From Epiperipatus broadwayi (Eukaryota > Onychophora > Udeonychophora > Euonychophora > Peripatidae), in NCBI GenBank assembly GCA_028023455.1, contig JAQFVV010000012.1:13468364-13532363 (forward strand): a stretch of DNA of 64,000 bases, given 5' to 3'. This document shows, in pieces, positions 23,091-32,960 of the stretch (the first letter of the stretch is position 1; each line of letters starts with the position of its first letter). The notes beneath the pieces are model-generated. The model had not been told where the DNA came from. It saw only the letters and a program-made list of their open reading frames with translations, and ran no database searches. The translations under genes were made by a program, and so were the position numbers.

Positions 23091-23764
23091 ATTATTCTCT
23101 TTATCTTATTTGCATTTTATAAAAAAGACAGACCATGAGATATTCTCTTTTATATCCACAAAATTTATCATAATGATTTAACACCCTATTTAACTATATG
23201 GTTATGGCAAGTCCTCCAACTGCAAACAAGGGAAAGATAATGAATAAGTAAGCCGCAGCACATATGCACAACTATAACATGAAAATTTTTAATAAAAGAT
23301 AGAGAGATGAAAGTGAATTCTGTCAAACAAGATAACGTAATAATAGAATACAATAATAGTTCTAAAACTGAAAATGCCGTTTTATATTATACTTATATAC
23401 ACTTTATTAAACTATGATGAATTGCTCTAAACATTTCAATTTATCAAATTCTATTACAATATTGCAAAATAGATAAGATTTTATTATTATATTTTATTTA
23501 TAAAAAAAATCTTTTCTTACATTAAAAAAAGCTGTATCAATCAAAAATTTTCAATTAAACATTTGTTGATTCTATGAAAATATCCATAACTAGATCGCTT
23601 ATTCTTTATTTCTAATCACAGTTTTATTAAATTTTCTGACAAAAAATATGAAATAAACAGTCACTAAATTTTATCAAACAGTGAATAGCTAGAAAATATA
23701 GTAATATATCAATAATAAATAAAAGTTAAAACAGAAAAATAATTTCAACATTTAAAAAACTTAC
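23091..23764. other. AT-rich intron-like DNA
   Basis: I see no recognisable feature. Confidence 0.4.
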
Positions 23765-23863
23765 AATGTATATTTCTGTTCCATGCACGCCAAACGTTCT
23801 TGATTTTTGCTTAGAAGTATTTCAACATCTTTGCATTTTTCTATTCTTTCATTTAAACTAGAT
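23765..23863 (-). CDS. Internal exon of a coiled-coil protein gene (second of the trio)
   Basis: This is a 99-base minus-strand island preceded by GTTATAG (acceptor) and followed by ACATT/GTAAG (donor). It is open in one frame (1 base + 32 codons + 2 bases), reading SSLNERIEKCKDVEILLSKN then QERLACMEQKYT. Glu/Lys/Leu-rich heptad-like spacing suggests coiled coil. Its first base completes GA from the exon at 58575-58655 to a Glu codon, and its last two bases TT plus the first base of the exon at 3703-3787 give Leu. The other two frames contain stops. The protein is not identified. Confidence 0.55.
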
Positions 23864-24721
23864 CTATAACACAAAAACAATTAAAATAAGATCAGACATG
23901 ATGTGTATGAGCTGAACCATATGCTTTCCAAATATGTGTCATGTACCTGAGAATTTACTGAATGAAACTTGCCAATTGTTAAAATAAATAAAAAATAAAA
24001 CAACTTGAAACTCAACAAATCAATTCATTCAGTTGTAATAAAATAAAAGTACAATTACTAATAGGGTTAATTCTAATCTTCAAAGTGATTGACAATAAAT
24101 GGTCATGTGAAAATAGATTATCCACATGCTCACAGTAATAATATACAGCCTACACTTCTATGAGATTCCATTAACTGGATCTCTTCACACACAAAGATGA
24201 TTATTTTGTTCACGATGATTTAACATTTAATTCAATTATCTGACTAATTTCAATTATATCTGCATCGCAAGACTGCAAACACCATTCACCTAAGACTATA
24301 CTTGGTCACCTCTCCTAAGCTTGCAAGCTAACTTTTATATCTGTTCGCTTTTGCATAACTGAGGGCTAATTGTCTTCACAGTATTACACAATTTTAATAA
24401 TTTTATTTATATATATATTGCAATGCTATGGGAAAATACAGGGCAGTACCTGAAGTACCAGTCACCAGTACATGAACATCAACTGCTCTAAATTGGTTAG
24501 CAATTTGTAAATCTATAGAAAATTGGAGTTTAAACCATGAGAAATCTGAGGAATTGTATTTCTGAGTTATAAAAAAAATTAAATTTAACTCAAAAGGGAT
24601 GAGCATAATAGATCACTCTGAGATATCTGCATACCTAACTATAATTTCATCATCACTCCCCAAAAGCAGTAATCATTCATCCTCATGAATTATCTAATCA
24701 AAATAAATCAACAGTCAATCT

Positions 24722-24788
24722 TGTGACTGGATTTGATATGGGTCTCCTGTAGACTAGGCTAACTGTTGAGCCTTTTCCAGCTTGGGTA
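24722..24788 (-). mobile_element. tRNA-like segment, possible SINE head
   Basis: On the minus strand AAAGGCTCAACAGTTAGCC can fold as a D-arm (GGCT/AGCC). It is followed by GTCTACAGGAGAC (possible anticodon arm) and CATATCAAATCCAG (T-loop-like). The spacing is roughly tRNA-like, but the acceptor stem is not closed, so a SINE or tRNA relic is more likely than a functional gene. Confidence 0.35.
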
Positions 24789-24872
24789 ATTATATAAACA
24801 AAATATTGGATACACAAACTTAAATGCTAATCCATAAAAACACAATTAAAAAATAATAATACTGAGATATTA

Positions 24873-25135
24873 AAACATGCTGATCATCATCAATGATCTG
24901 GCCACTTAGTACCATTAATATATTAGCCCACTATAAACTTAATTTTCTAATAGAGACCAAATTAAATAAAATATAGTGCATGGACTTTGGAGAATATCTT
25001 CTTTGCACCAACCCAGGAATCATCATCATCATTATCTGGATGTCCATACAATAAATATAAACTCCCTATCCCATAGAGTTGTTATGCACAAATCTAGCTC
25101 AGGAAGCAAGAACTCTACAATTTATCACTGTTCGT
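24873..25135. repeat. Dispersed repeat, copy 1 (inverted relative to 61900-62165)
   Basis: AAAACATGCTGATCATCATC, CACTATAAACTTAA, TAGTGCATGGACTTT and CACAAATCTAGCTCAG appear in the same order as in the reverse complement of 61900-62165 (there CAACTATAAACTTAA, TAGTGCATGGGCTTT and CTCAAATCTAGCTCAG). There is no coding frame. Confidence 0.7.
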
Positions 25136-25650
25136 AAAAAGGAAATAAATAAATTAGCATATTATAAATAATCTTAAGCAATTCATGGGTTTCCCCAACT
25201 TATAAATAACTACTTTTATTGAAATCATCAAAAAAAAAAAAACTAATTCCTAGGATATAGGTTGTCATAATATAAGGTCACACACATTGCAATTCATGAA
25301 ACAGAAATTGGATAGAATAAAGTAATTAAGATTGTTTTAAAAAATAGACATGATCTTAGATAATTTCAAACGTCCATTTCATCATAAAAAATAAATAAAT
25401 ATACAGTTTGATAAAATTATATTAAAGTATCAATTAATTTTTATTTATGGATTAACTTTCAATTCATTAAGTTATTACTTTAAAAAGAACTAAGTTTGTT
25501 AAACATTTCAACATCAAAAATACCAGCCTTTGTTTTAATTTCTTTCAAATAATTTAAGAATTAATTAAACAACCTGTTCAGAATCAAAAATAACAAACTT
25601 GATTCAGTTTAGCAAAAAATATATATATTTAACTTTACAACAACAAATTA

Positions 25651-25690
25651 ATGATGATGATGATGATCATCATCATCATTATTATTATTA
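25651..25690. repeat. Mirror-paired (ATG)n/(CAT)n microsatellite
   Basis: A run of ATGATG units changes exactly at GATC into CATCAT units followed by (ATT)n, making a self-complementary simple repeat of about 40 bases. Confidence 0.85.
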
Positions 25691-27250
25691 TACAAAATAC
25701 ATGTGTAGTTGATATGGAATCAAATGATTTTATGGCTTACTTTTCAACTCAATGTGAACAAAATAATAACTTATTTTTTTGGAATATCCATTTATTCAAA
25801 ATCTCACATTCAATAATGATTCCGTAAACATATTAAAATTTGATTGGGATGAGATATATCATTTTACAAAATTAATAAAAAATATAAAAAAGTATTGCTT
25901 GTGATAATATACCAGTTTTTATTTATAAAGGATGTATTGAACTTTTGGCTCCAGTTCTTTGTATATTTTTAATTTGTCACTTAAAATGTCAATTTTTCCT
26001 AGCTATTGAGAAATGGCTAAAGTAATACCTATATACAAATTAGGGAAAAAAATCAGAAGTTCGGAATTATAGATCTATTTCTTTACTATCTATACCATTA
26101 AAAATTTTTAAAAAATCAATTTATTACAGAATTTTACAAAATATTTTTCCTTATTCTTTACATGAGTTTCTTCCAGGAAGGTCAATAGAAACAGATTTAG
26201 TCCATATATCGGATGCCATAGGTAGAGCTATTGAGGCAAAAAGTCAATTGGATATATTTTGATTTAACAAAGGCTTTTGATATTCAAGTCGTTTCTATCT
26301 GATAGAAGCAATTATGTTTATTACAATATTAAAGAGTCAAATAATTTTAAATCTAGACTTGGACTTCCACAGGGGAGTGTGTTAAGCCCAATATTTTTTG
26401 CTATTTATATATCAGATTTGTTAACACTTATTCCAAATAAGAGCATGTTATGCTATGCAGACGATATTAAAATTTTTCTGGAGATTAATAATAAAGAAGA
26501 TATTAAAGCTTTACAAAATTATATAGATGTATTTTTATAAGTGGTGCCAAGAAAATGACATGAAAATAAATGTTGATAAATGTAATGCTATGACATATTC
26601 AAGAAAAACAATGTTAATACGGGGTAGTTACCATATTGATCATCTTGAAATTAAAAAAATTACTGACCATAAAGATTTGGGTAAAATTTTCACAAGCAAT
26701 TTTATTTTTAATAACCATATACCATATTCTGTCAATAAAGCATTCAAACTCATTGGCAGGATGCTCAGATCCAAAATTGTTTTTGATTCCAGACAAATAA
26801 ACTAATATTTAATAGGTTTATATTTCCAATTTTACACTATGGATCCATTGTATGAAATTCTATAAATGAAACAAATATGAAAAAATACAAAAGGTTTATG
26901 ATAAATATTGTAAATATGTGTATAAAACTTCATCTTATAATAATAATGAATTGTGTATTAAGAGAATATTATCAGATATGTGTTTTTTTTATAGAAAATA
27001 ATAAATGGCGAAATAATTTTTAATAATTCAGTAACAAATGTGCTATATAAAATACCAACTTTCAATAGCAGAAATCACAAACTTTTTCATTTATCATTAA
27101 TTAAACATACATGTGTAAAGAATGCACCTGTATATAGATTACAAAATGAATATATGTTTAGTGATGTAGAGTTTACATCAGATTTTTAAATATTGAAAAA
27201 ATATATATTAAATTTATTAAATCAAAATTTTTTGTAAATTTAATCATTGT
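25691..27250 (+). pseudogene. Jockey/CR1-type LINE reverse transcriptase, broken
   Basis: Successive reading frames give the order of a non-LTR RT. DNIPVFIYKGCIELLAPVLC lies near 25910-25965, followed by KVIPIYKLGKK and RSISLLSIPLK. A SLHEFLPGRSIETDLVHISD block lies near 26160-26215, then FDLTKAFDI (motif A). After a deletion come RLGLPQGSVLSPIFFAIYIS (motif B) and LCYADDIKIFLE (YADD, motif C) in the frame 26277-26540. The thumb region continues at 26527-26805 in another frame, and conserved tail remnants reach about 27200. It lacks an identifiable endonuclease and has frameshifts and stops, so it is an inactive fragment. The exact clade is undetermined. Confidence 0.75.
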
Positions 27251-27466
27251 AAATGTTTTCTTGTCTTTGTAAGCTGTTGTTTACCACTGAATTGAATTAT
27301 TAATATTATTAGGTAATAATGCTGCAGAACGACCAAGAAGCCTGCAAGTGATAAATATCTATGGAAAAATGGCTGAAATCGACAGAAAATTAAAATGCCT
27401 AGGGCAAAACATGCAAAAAATGGTGTGCATCTGCAAACTTTAAATGCCTAAGGTGATGCCGGAGGC

Positions 27467-27870
27467 AAAATAAATCCAACAAATCCATTGAAAATACAAA
27501 TTAAAAAAAAAAATGCTGTAAAATTCAAATTAAAAAAACAGAAATCAGTGAAAATATGCCAACCCCCCCCCCCCTAGAATAAAGAATTCTTCGCTTAAAT
27601 TGACAAATAAAAATTCCTGAGGTAAAATAAATCCAACAAATCCATGGAAAAAACCAAAAAAAATGCTATAAAATTTGAATTAAAAAAACAGAAATTGGTC
27701 AAACACAGACACACACACACCCTAGAATGAAGGATTCTTAGCTTAAATCGACAAATAAAAATGTCTGAGGCAAAATAAATCCAACAAATCCATTGAAAAT
27801 ACAAATTACAAAAAAAAAAAAATGCTATAAAATTCGAATTAAAAAAATTAACAATGGTGAAAAACGGGAA
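27467..27870. repeat. Tandem repeat, ~3 units of ~150 bp with a poly-C tract
   Basis: AAAATAAATCCAACAAATCC recurs at 27467, 27624 and 27772, followed each time by an A-rich stretch and AATGCTRTAAAATT. A C13 run at about 27564 in unit 1 corresponds to an (AC)n run in unit 2. Confidence 0.75.
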
Positions 27871-28458
27871 ATACAAAAACAGAATTTCATAAAATTATTT
27901 AGCTTTCAACATTTGCAAATATGCATCTGTGATCAGATTCCAAAGCAATGGTTATCTAAACTAAAAAGAACATTACACAAGACAATCTATTTCTCAAATT
28001 AATTACTCTCTGTTTTGAAAGTATGGCAAATCATCCAACATTACATGAGAGCTTCTATTTATCAAAAATAAGTCAAATACCTTCCCTCCCCAATGAAGAA
28101 TTTCTATCCAAAAATAGCTGAAATGAACAAATTAAAATGAAATACATAAAGAATCCCCTTTTTTCTACACTCTGCAGACAATCCAAAATAAAGAAGCAAT
28201 ACAGATATGGATAAGCTTTCTATTAATTTTAATATTAAGCATAATTGATAAATCATAAATATTATTTGTGCTCAAATGTTTTATATATATATATAAAACA
28301 CAAGCATACACACACACACACTGCATATATTAACAAATGAATAAAGAAAATTACAAGAGAAAAGCAATCATGTCCAAATAGAATATTATTTTAAAATTAT
28401 GAATAGTCACAAAAGACATTACATATATTTTAATTATGCAAGGTAAACAATTTTAAAT

Positions 28459-28690
28459 TCTTTTTTTTTTTTAAGAAAATGCTTCTTTATTCTAATGAGG
28501 TGGACATTACAGGGTTCAAACCCATGTACCATAATGTACTGATGCAATATATACATATTAGACCATAAATAAAGATGAATTTCCACTTTTATTGTTAAAA
28601 GGAGATTTGTATTGTCTATGTCAATGTTTCTAACTTGTATTATGTTGGGGATACGTGGTGGACCAGTTGGGGAGATGGCAGAAAGCAAAA
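28459..28690 (-). mobile_element. Possible poly(A)-tailed retroposon fragment
   Basis: On the minus strand AATAAA (complement of 28486-28491) is followed about 15 bases later by a 12-base A run. Just upstream, GGGTTTGAACCC resembles a tRNA B box. A minus-strand open frame at 28434-28688 has no recognised domain. The 5' end and target duplication are not clear. Confidence 0.3.
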
Positions 28691-29559
28691 GTAGTGAAGG
28701 GTTAAAATTAAAAAATCAAAATGATGTTATATTTTAAGTTTACAAAGAGAACTGTAAGCACAGATAAATCATATCCAGATGTCTCATCTCCATATAAGAA
28801 AACATGCACAATTTTGAAAGCTCTCATTTGCAAAATCATTATTAAAATTTTTTAATGTAAATTTAAATTGAAACTCTTCAATATACAATAAAAATGTATC
28901 AACTATGTTTAATTCTTTCTTTCATATTTTTTCTTTGTAAAAACAAAAACAAAATATTACAAAATTTGAATATATTGACTATTATATAATTTTTTATTTT
29001 AATTTACAATTACAGAAAACTCTAAAGATCAAAGCTGCAATTGAATTATTAGGAGCATCTTTACAACTAATTTTTGAAAACAAATCAATGGAAAAAATAA
29101 TAAAAATGGATAAAAGAACAAAATAAGCCCATTGTATGTATGTATTTTACCTTTTACTGTTCTTCCATATTAAATATGTGCTTGCATCTGTACATGATGT
29201 TCAATAGAAATTACAACATACTAAAGAAAGAAGAATTATGTGGTGTACAATTTTTGCATGTAAGTCTAAAGTGACATTTACACTTTGATATAATTATTTG
29301 AAAGCTTTAGTTCTGCAGTTTTATACTTTCAAATTATTTGACAACATTAGTATACTTTTGATTATTGCTGTGTCAACATGTCATGAAAATACAATAAAAC
29401 TTAGAGTGCAATGGTTTTTGTTGGGATGGTGTTATGTGAAGAAGATGAAATGGAAACAAAAAAAAAAATAAATAGACTACAAATTTTGTAAAAATAAATA
29501 TTTTTACAAAATAATGAATTTAAATAACACTATATATTTTGAATGAAATCTTATTTCCC

Positions 29560-29815
29560 CAAATTGTTCCCCAGTCCCCTCAATTCGCTTTTCTACAGCT
29601 TCTCTTTCGGAATTAATTTCTTTGGAGTAAACTTTAGCACCTTGGAAAACTTCGAAGCAATTTTCAATTAATTAATTTCATTAATTTACAATTTTTCGAG
29701 TATAGCCTCTATTATACAGTCATCATGCTGATTTTTAACATGCATTATTGACTTTTTTATTTCCAGTGGACAATTTTGTCTTAATTTTTCTGTTAATATC
29801 AAAAATGGAAATAAC
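29560..29815 (-). pseudogene. Unidentified coding-like island, broken
   Basis: On the minus strand two adjacent frames read ILTEKLRQNCPLEIKKSIMH followed by NQHDDCIIEAILEKL, a stop, then after a short gap in another frame GAKVYSKEINSEREAVEKRI followed by EGTGEQFGEIRF. The charged helical composition stands out from the AT-rich background. It may be a decayed retroelement ORF1 or an old exon. I do not recognise it. Confidence 0.3.
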
Positions 29816-30673
29816 GAATTATAATATATAAAATATATTATATTTCCAATAAATTTTTATACATCTCAACTTTAAAATTGTATTTCTATATTTATCAGAT
29901 TTAATATCCAACACATATGTAAAACATTAATATATTTTGATTAATTTTTTATAAAGACAATATTTTGCATATGCATAATTCATTTTTCACATTTTATTTT
30001 TAATAATTTCAATCAAAAAATGTTTCCACAATGTAAACACTACAAAAACTTTTTCAAATGGTGAGGAAACTATCAAATTATTTGAAAAGATTTTAAACTT
30101 TCAAATTATCATTAAAATGTTTGCAAGTTTTTCAACATTCTGGTCAAGCTGCAAAAAAATTTGAGACCTTCCAAATTGCAGTACAGCAGTCATTTACACT
30201 TTCAAATTTCTTCAAATGGCTGTAAGCTTTTAAGTCTTCAAATAATTATATCAAATATTTGCAAAAATTTGAATGTGTAAAATGGCTTTAAGAAGACTTT
30301 TCAAATTAAAAATTTTTAATAACGAGTTTTCAAGTGAGAGCTTTCAAAATCATGCACATATTCTTATATGGAAATTATATATCTGTATATTATTTATCTG
30401 CTGTAAGTGATATTTGGCATTTGATATTTTGCTCAAGAAATTAATAAAAATAATAAACAAACACATTCCTAGTAATTTATTGGTGTCACTAGCTAACTAT
30501 CATATTTCACGATCCCGCATGTGAACTTTTCCTTTCTGTAAAATTTTCTTAAAGAGCAATTGAAAGCAGGTAATTATTTTTATTTTTCAATTAAATTTCA
30601 CATGATTTAAGTACTTACTTAGCCTTTTTTAATATTTTTTCAAGTAATTTTTTTTTTAGTATTGTGTCCTAAA

Positions 30674-31113
30674 ATGGATAATTGGCTGAAAACAGGAACT
30701 CTTAAAAAAGCTACAACTAACTTTGAAAATCAATTCATTTGGGTCACTAAAAAGTACTTTGAAGCACCATGATGAATTAGAAGCACAGGGTGATAAGCAT
30801 ATAGTGACTGGTGGGCCCATTATGGTAATAAATAAAGTTAACATCATTAAAAAAATCTCAAACGTCTGTGCTCCACCTAAAAAAAGGAAAATATTTTGAT
30901 GAATACTTGAAATATGGGAGATGCTGACTATGATGTTGTTTGTGGAGAGATGTTATCTAACAGTGTCATAAAACTATCTTTATTAATGTGCCATTAAGTG
31001 GCCTGAATCTAACTTCTTTTGTTCTATCTGAAAATTAAGACAATGAAAATGCAGTTGAAGCATCATTTTAGAATAAGTTACCGTATTGCCAAAAGCAGTA
31101 AAAATCAATTTTT
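30674..31113 (+). pseudogene. hAT-family transposase N-terminus (ZBED/SCAND3-like), truncated
   Basis: The region opens with MDNWLKTGTLKKATTNFENQ. After several stops it shows VVCGEMLSNS, then a Ser/Leu-rich stretch with the histidine, matching the BED-type zinc finger leader of SCAND3/ZBED5-like hAT transposases (usual pattern CVVCGE.LSN.S.K...L..H). The next conserved block, AVEASF then RISYRIAKSSKN after a one-base frameshift near 31070, also fits that family. The first finger Cys is replaced and the catalytic region is missing. A dispersed 230-bp repeat takes over at about 31105, so this looks like an internally deleted element. Confidence 0.6.
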
Positions 31114-31330
31114 TTCAAATATTTGAAATTTTTTATTAGTCATACTTTATTTCCTTTTTTTTTTATGTGAATTTTAAAGTAATTTTATCTTGTTGCTTTG
31201 TTTTTATGCAATTTCTGAAAATTAAGGAATGTATCCCACATTTCTCAATGTACGTTAAGACTATTTTTGTGTGATTTTTTTAATGCAGGTTTTCTGTAGA
31301 ACCTATCTACTGCATAAAAAGAGACCCAGC
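31105..31330 (+). repeat. Dispersed repeat, copy 1 (inverted relative to 61140-61365)
   Basis: TTTCAAATATTTGAAATTTT, CTTGTTGCTTTG, TTTTGTGTGATTTTTTTAAT and TTCTGTAGAACCTATCTAC match the reverse complement of 61140-61365 in order. It follows the hAT-like remnant directly and may be its 3' end. Confidence 0.75.
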
Positions 31331-31764
31331 TGTACTCAAATTAAAATCTCCAGTTAAGTATATGTGTGCTGTTACTTGATTCTTTCTGAATGGATAATTC
31401 TGTTTTATTATTAATTTATTAAATTGTATAATCTACCTCAGTATCTGAGTCTTTATGGTTTTCCCAGATTAAATCTGATTATAAACAGATGGGAATAAAC
31501 TATTAAAAAAAAATTATAGTAGCTTAGTAATGACATGGCACCTGCATAACATTATTATTGAAAATGTTGTAAGTATGTACAGCAAAGCAAACACATAATC
31601 CAGATATATAAATAGTTTGTCATTTAATCATGATAATTTAGATAGATAGTTAATGCATTATGCTCTTTGCCTTTATTTTAAATAGTAAGTTATTATTGTG
31701 ATTTGTACTTTCAATATTTGTATTTTAAATAATCATCATCATCACATTTGGCATCACTTCCAGT

Positions 31765-31881
31765 TTAATCTGTTCCATCTTACAAACCAACTTCAAGCAA
31801 TTCTTGGCAAATATATTTTTCAATTATTGAGATATTTGCCAAGGAATTGCTTGAAGTTGGTTATAAGATTGAACAGATTAA
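31765..31881. repeat. Inverted repeat at the 5' end of Penelope-like copy 2
   Basis: Arms 31765-31814 and 31832-31881 are reverse complements over about 50 bases with two substitutions and two compensating one-base indels. The right arm is the first part of the Penelope coding sequence; the left arm is an inverted copy of the same codons. Confidence 0.8.
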
Positions 31882-32610
31882 CAATACTTTATGCCAATTT
31901 AAAAGGAGTTATAATGGTTTAAAGGAATTGAAGATTGATATTAAAAAATGGATATCTATTCCATTTATATCAAATGCTCAAGTGAAATTTTTTAAGGATG
32001 TATGTAAGAATGTGTTTAATGTTTCATTTTGTGTTACAAATAATGTTAGTAAATTAGTGAATAATTACCTGTCAAGCAGAAAAGTAATATTGCATATCAA
32101 ATTTTTTGTGGATGTATGTTATCAGATATAGGTGAATCGAGGTGAAGTATTGAAAAAAGATTAAAGAAGAATGAATTGTTATATAAGTATGTGAAAAGTA
32201 AAAATAACAGTGATTTAATAACTGTTTCAGTTTTCTTAGATCATGAAAGGACATTTAAATATGAATTTAAGTTTGATATTGAAAGTGTGAAAAGTCTTCA
32301 TAAAGAGAGAAACCATAATAAAAGAAAACTTAGAGGCAATTTTAATAAATATGAAAACAAATTAATTAATAGACAAGCTGCTAACATTAAAATTCAGGAT
32401 TCATGGGATTTGAGCTGATGACATTTGCTTCCATTTTGTTATTTGAATTTAACGGCAGTTGAAACAGGTTCAAGAATTAACTGAAAATACTTCTGCGTAT
32501 TGAAAGACTGTGTATAATATTTTATTATCGTTATATTTATTATTTTTATTGCTATTACATTAGTTTTTTTTTTAATTAATGAACATTTTATTTGTATTAT
32601 ATATATATAT
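31832..32610 (+). pseudogene. Penelope-like element, 5'-truncated 3' part (copy 2)
   Basis: The sequence is colinear with 22300-23070. The frame starting at 31847 gives MLEVGYKIEQINNTLCQFKR, equivalent to MLDVGYKMEQINNTLCQFKK in copy 1. After a frame break near 32085 the GIY-YIG region is degraded (the copy-1 HIGKSRC stretch reads DIGESR before a stop). The C-terminal part at 32176-32418 reads YKYVKSKNNSDLITVSVFLD and ends in homology to the copy-1 3' UTR (GGCAGTTGAAACAGGTT). No RT core is present. Confidence 0.8.
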
Positions 32611-32905
32611 ATCAATTATATATTCATATATATATAGCTGCCTCTTATGAGAAAGAAAAGATTTCAAAGTAAAAAGAAAATAACAAATGGCATAATCAGA
32701 TGAAATCATCCAAAACTTAAATATGCAATAATCAAAAAGATTAAAAACCTAAATAGAGAATGGAGGAATGAATCTTGAAAAATTATATTTATTTGATCAC
32801 TAGATATTTATTTGTTAGCATCTAATCTAATCTTAAAATTTGGTGATATATGGAATTTTCTAAAATACTTTGTATTTATTTTATGATAATAATTATATTT
32901 AAATA

Positions 32906-32960
32906 GAGGGATTTGAACTCAGGATTTTTCAGTCTATTCATCCTCCACTCTATTTCAAGC
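32906..32960 (-). mobile_element. tRNA-Phe-like segment (SINE or tRNA relic)
   Basis: On the minus strand GCTTGAAATAG is followed by GAATAGACTGAAAAATCC and GAGTTCAAATCCC. These resemble, in order and spacing, the 5' end, the anticodon arm with GAA in the loop, and the T-loop of tRNA-Phe. The D-arm is shortened and the acceptor stem does not close, so a functional tRNA gene is unlikely. Confidence 0.4.
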
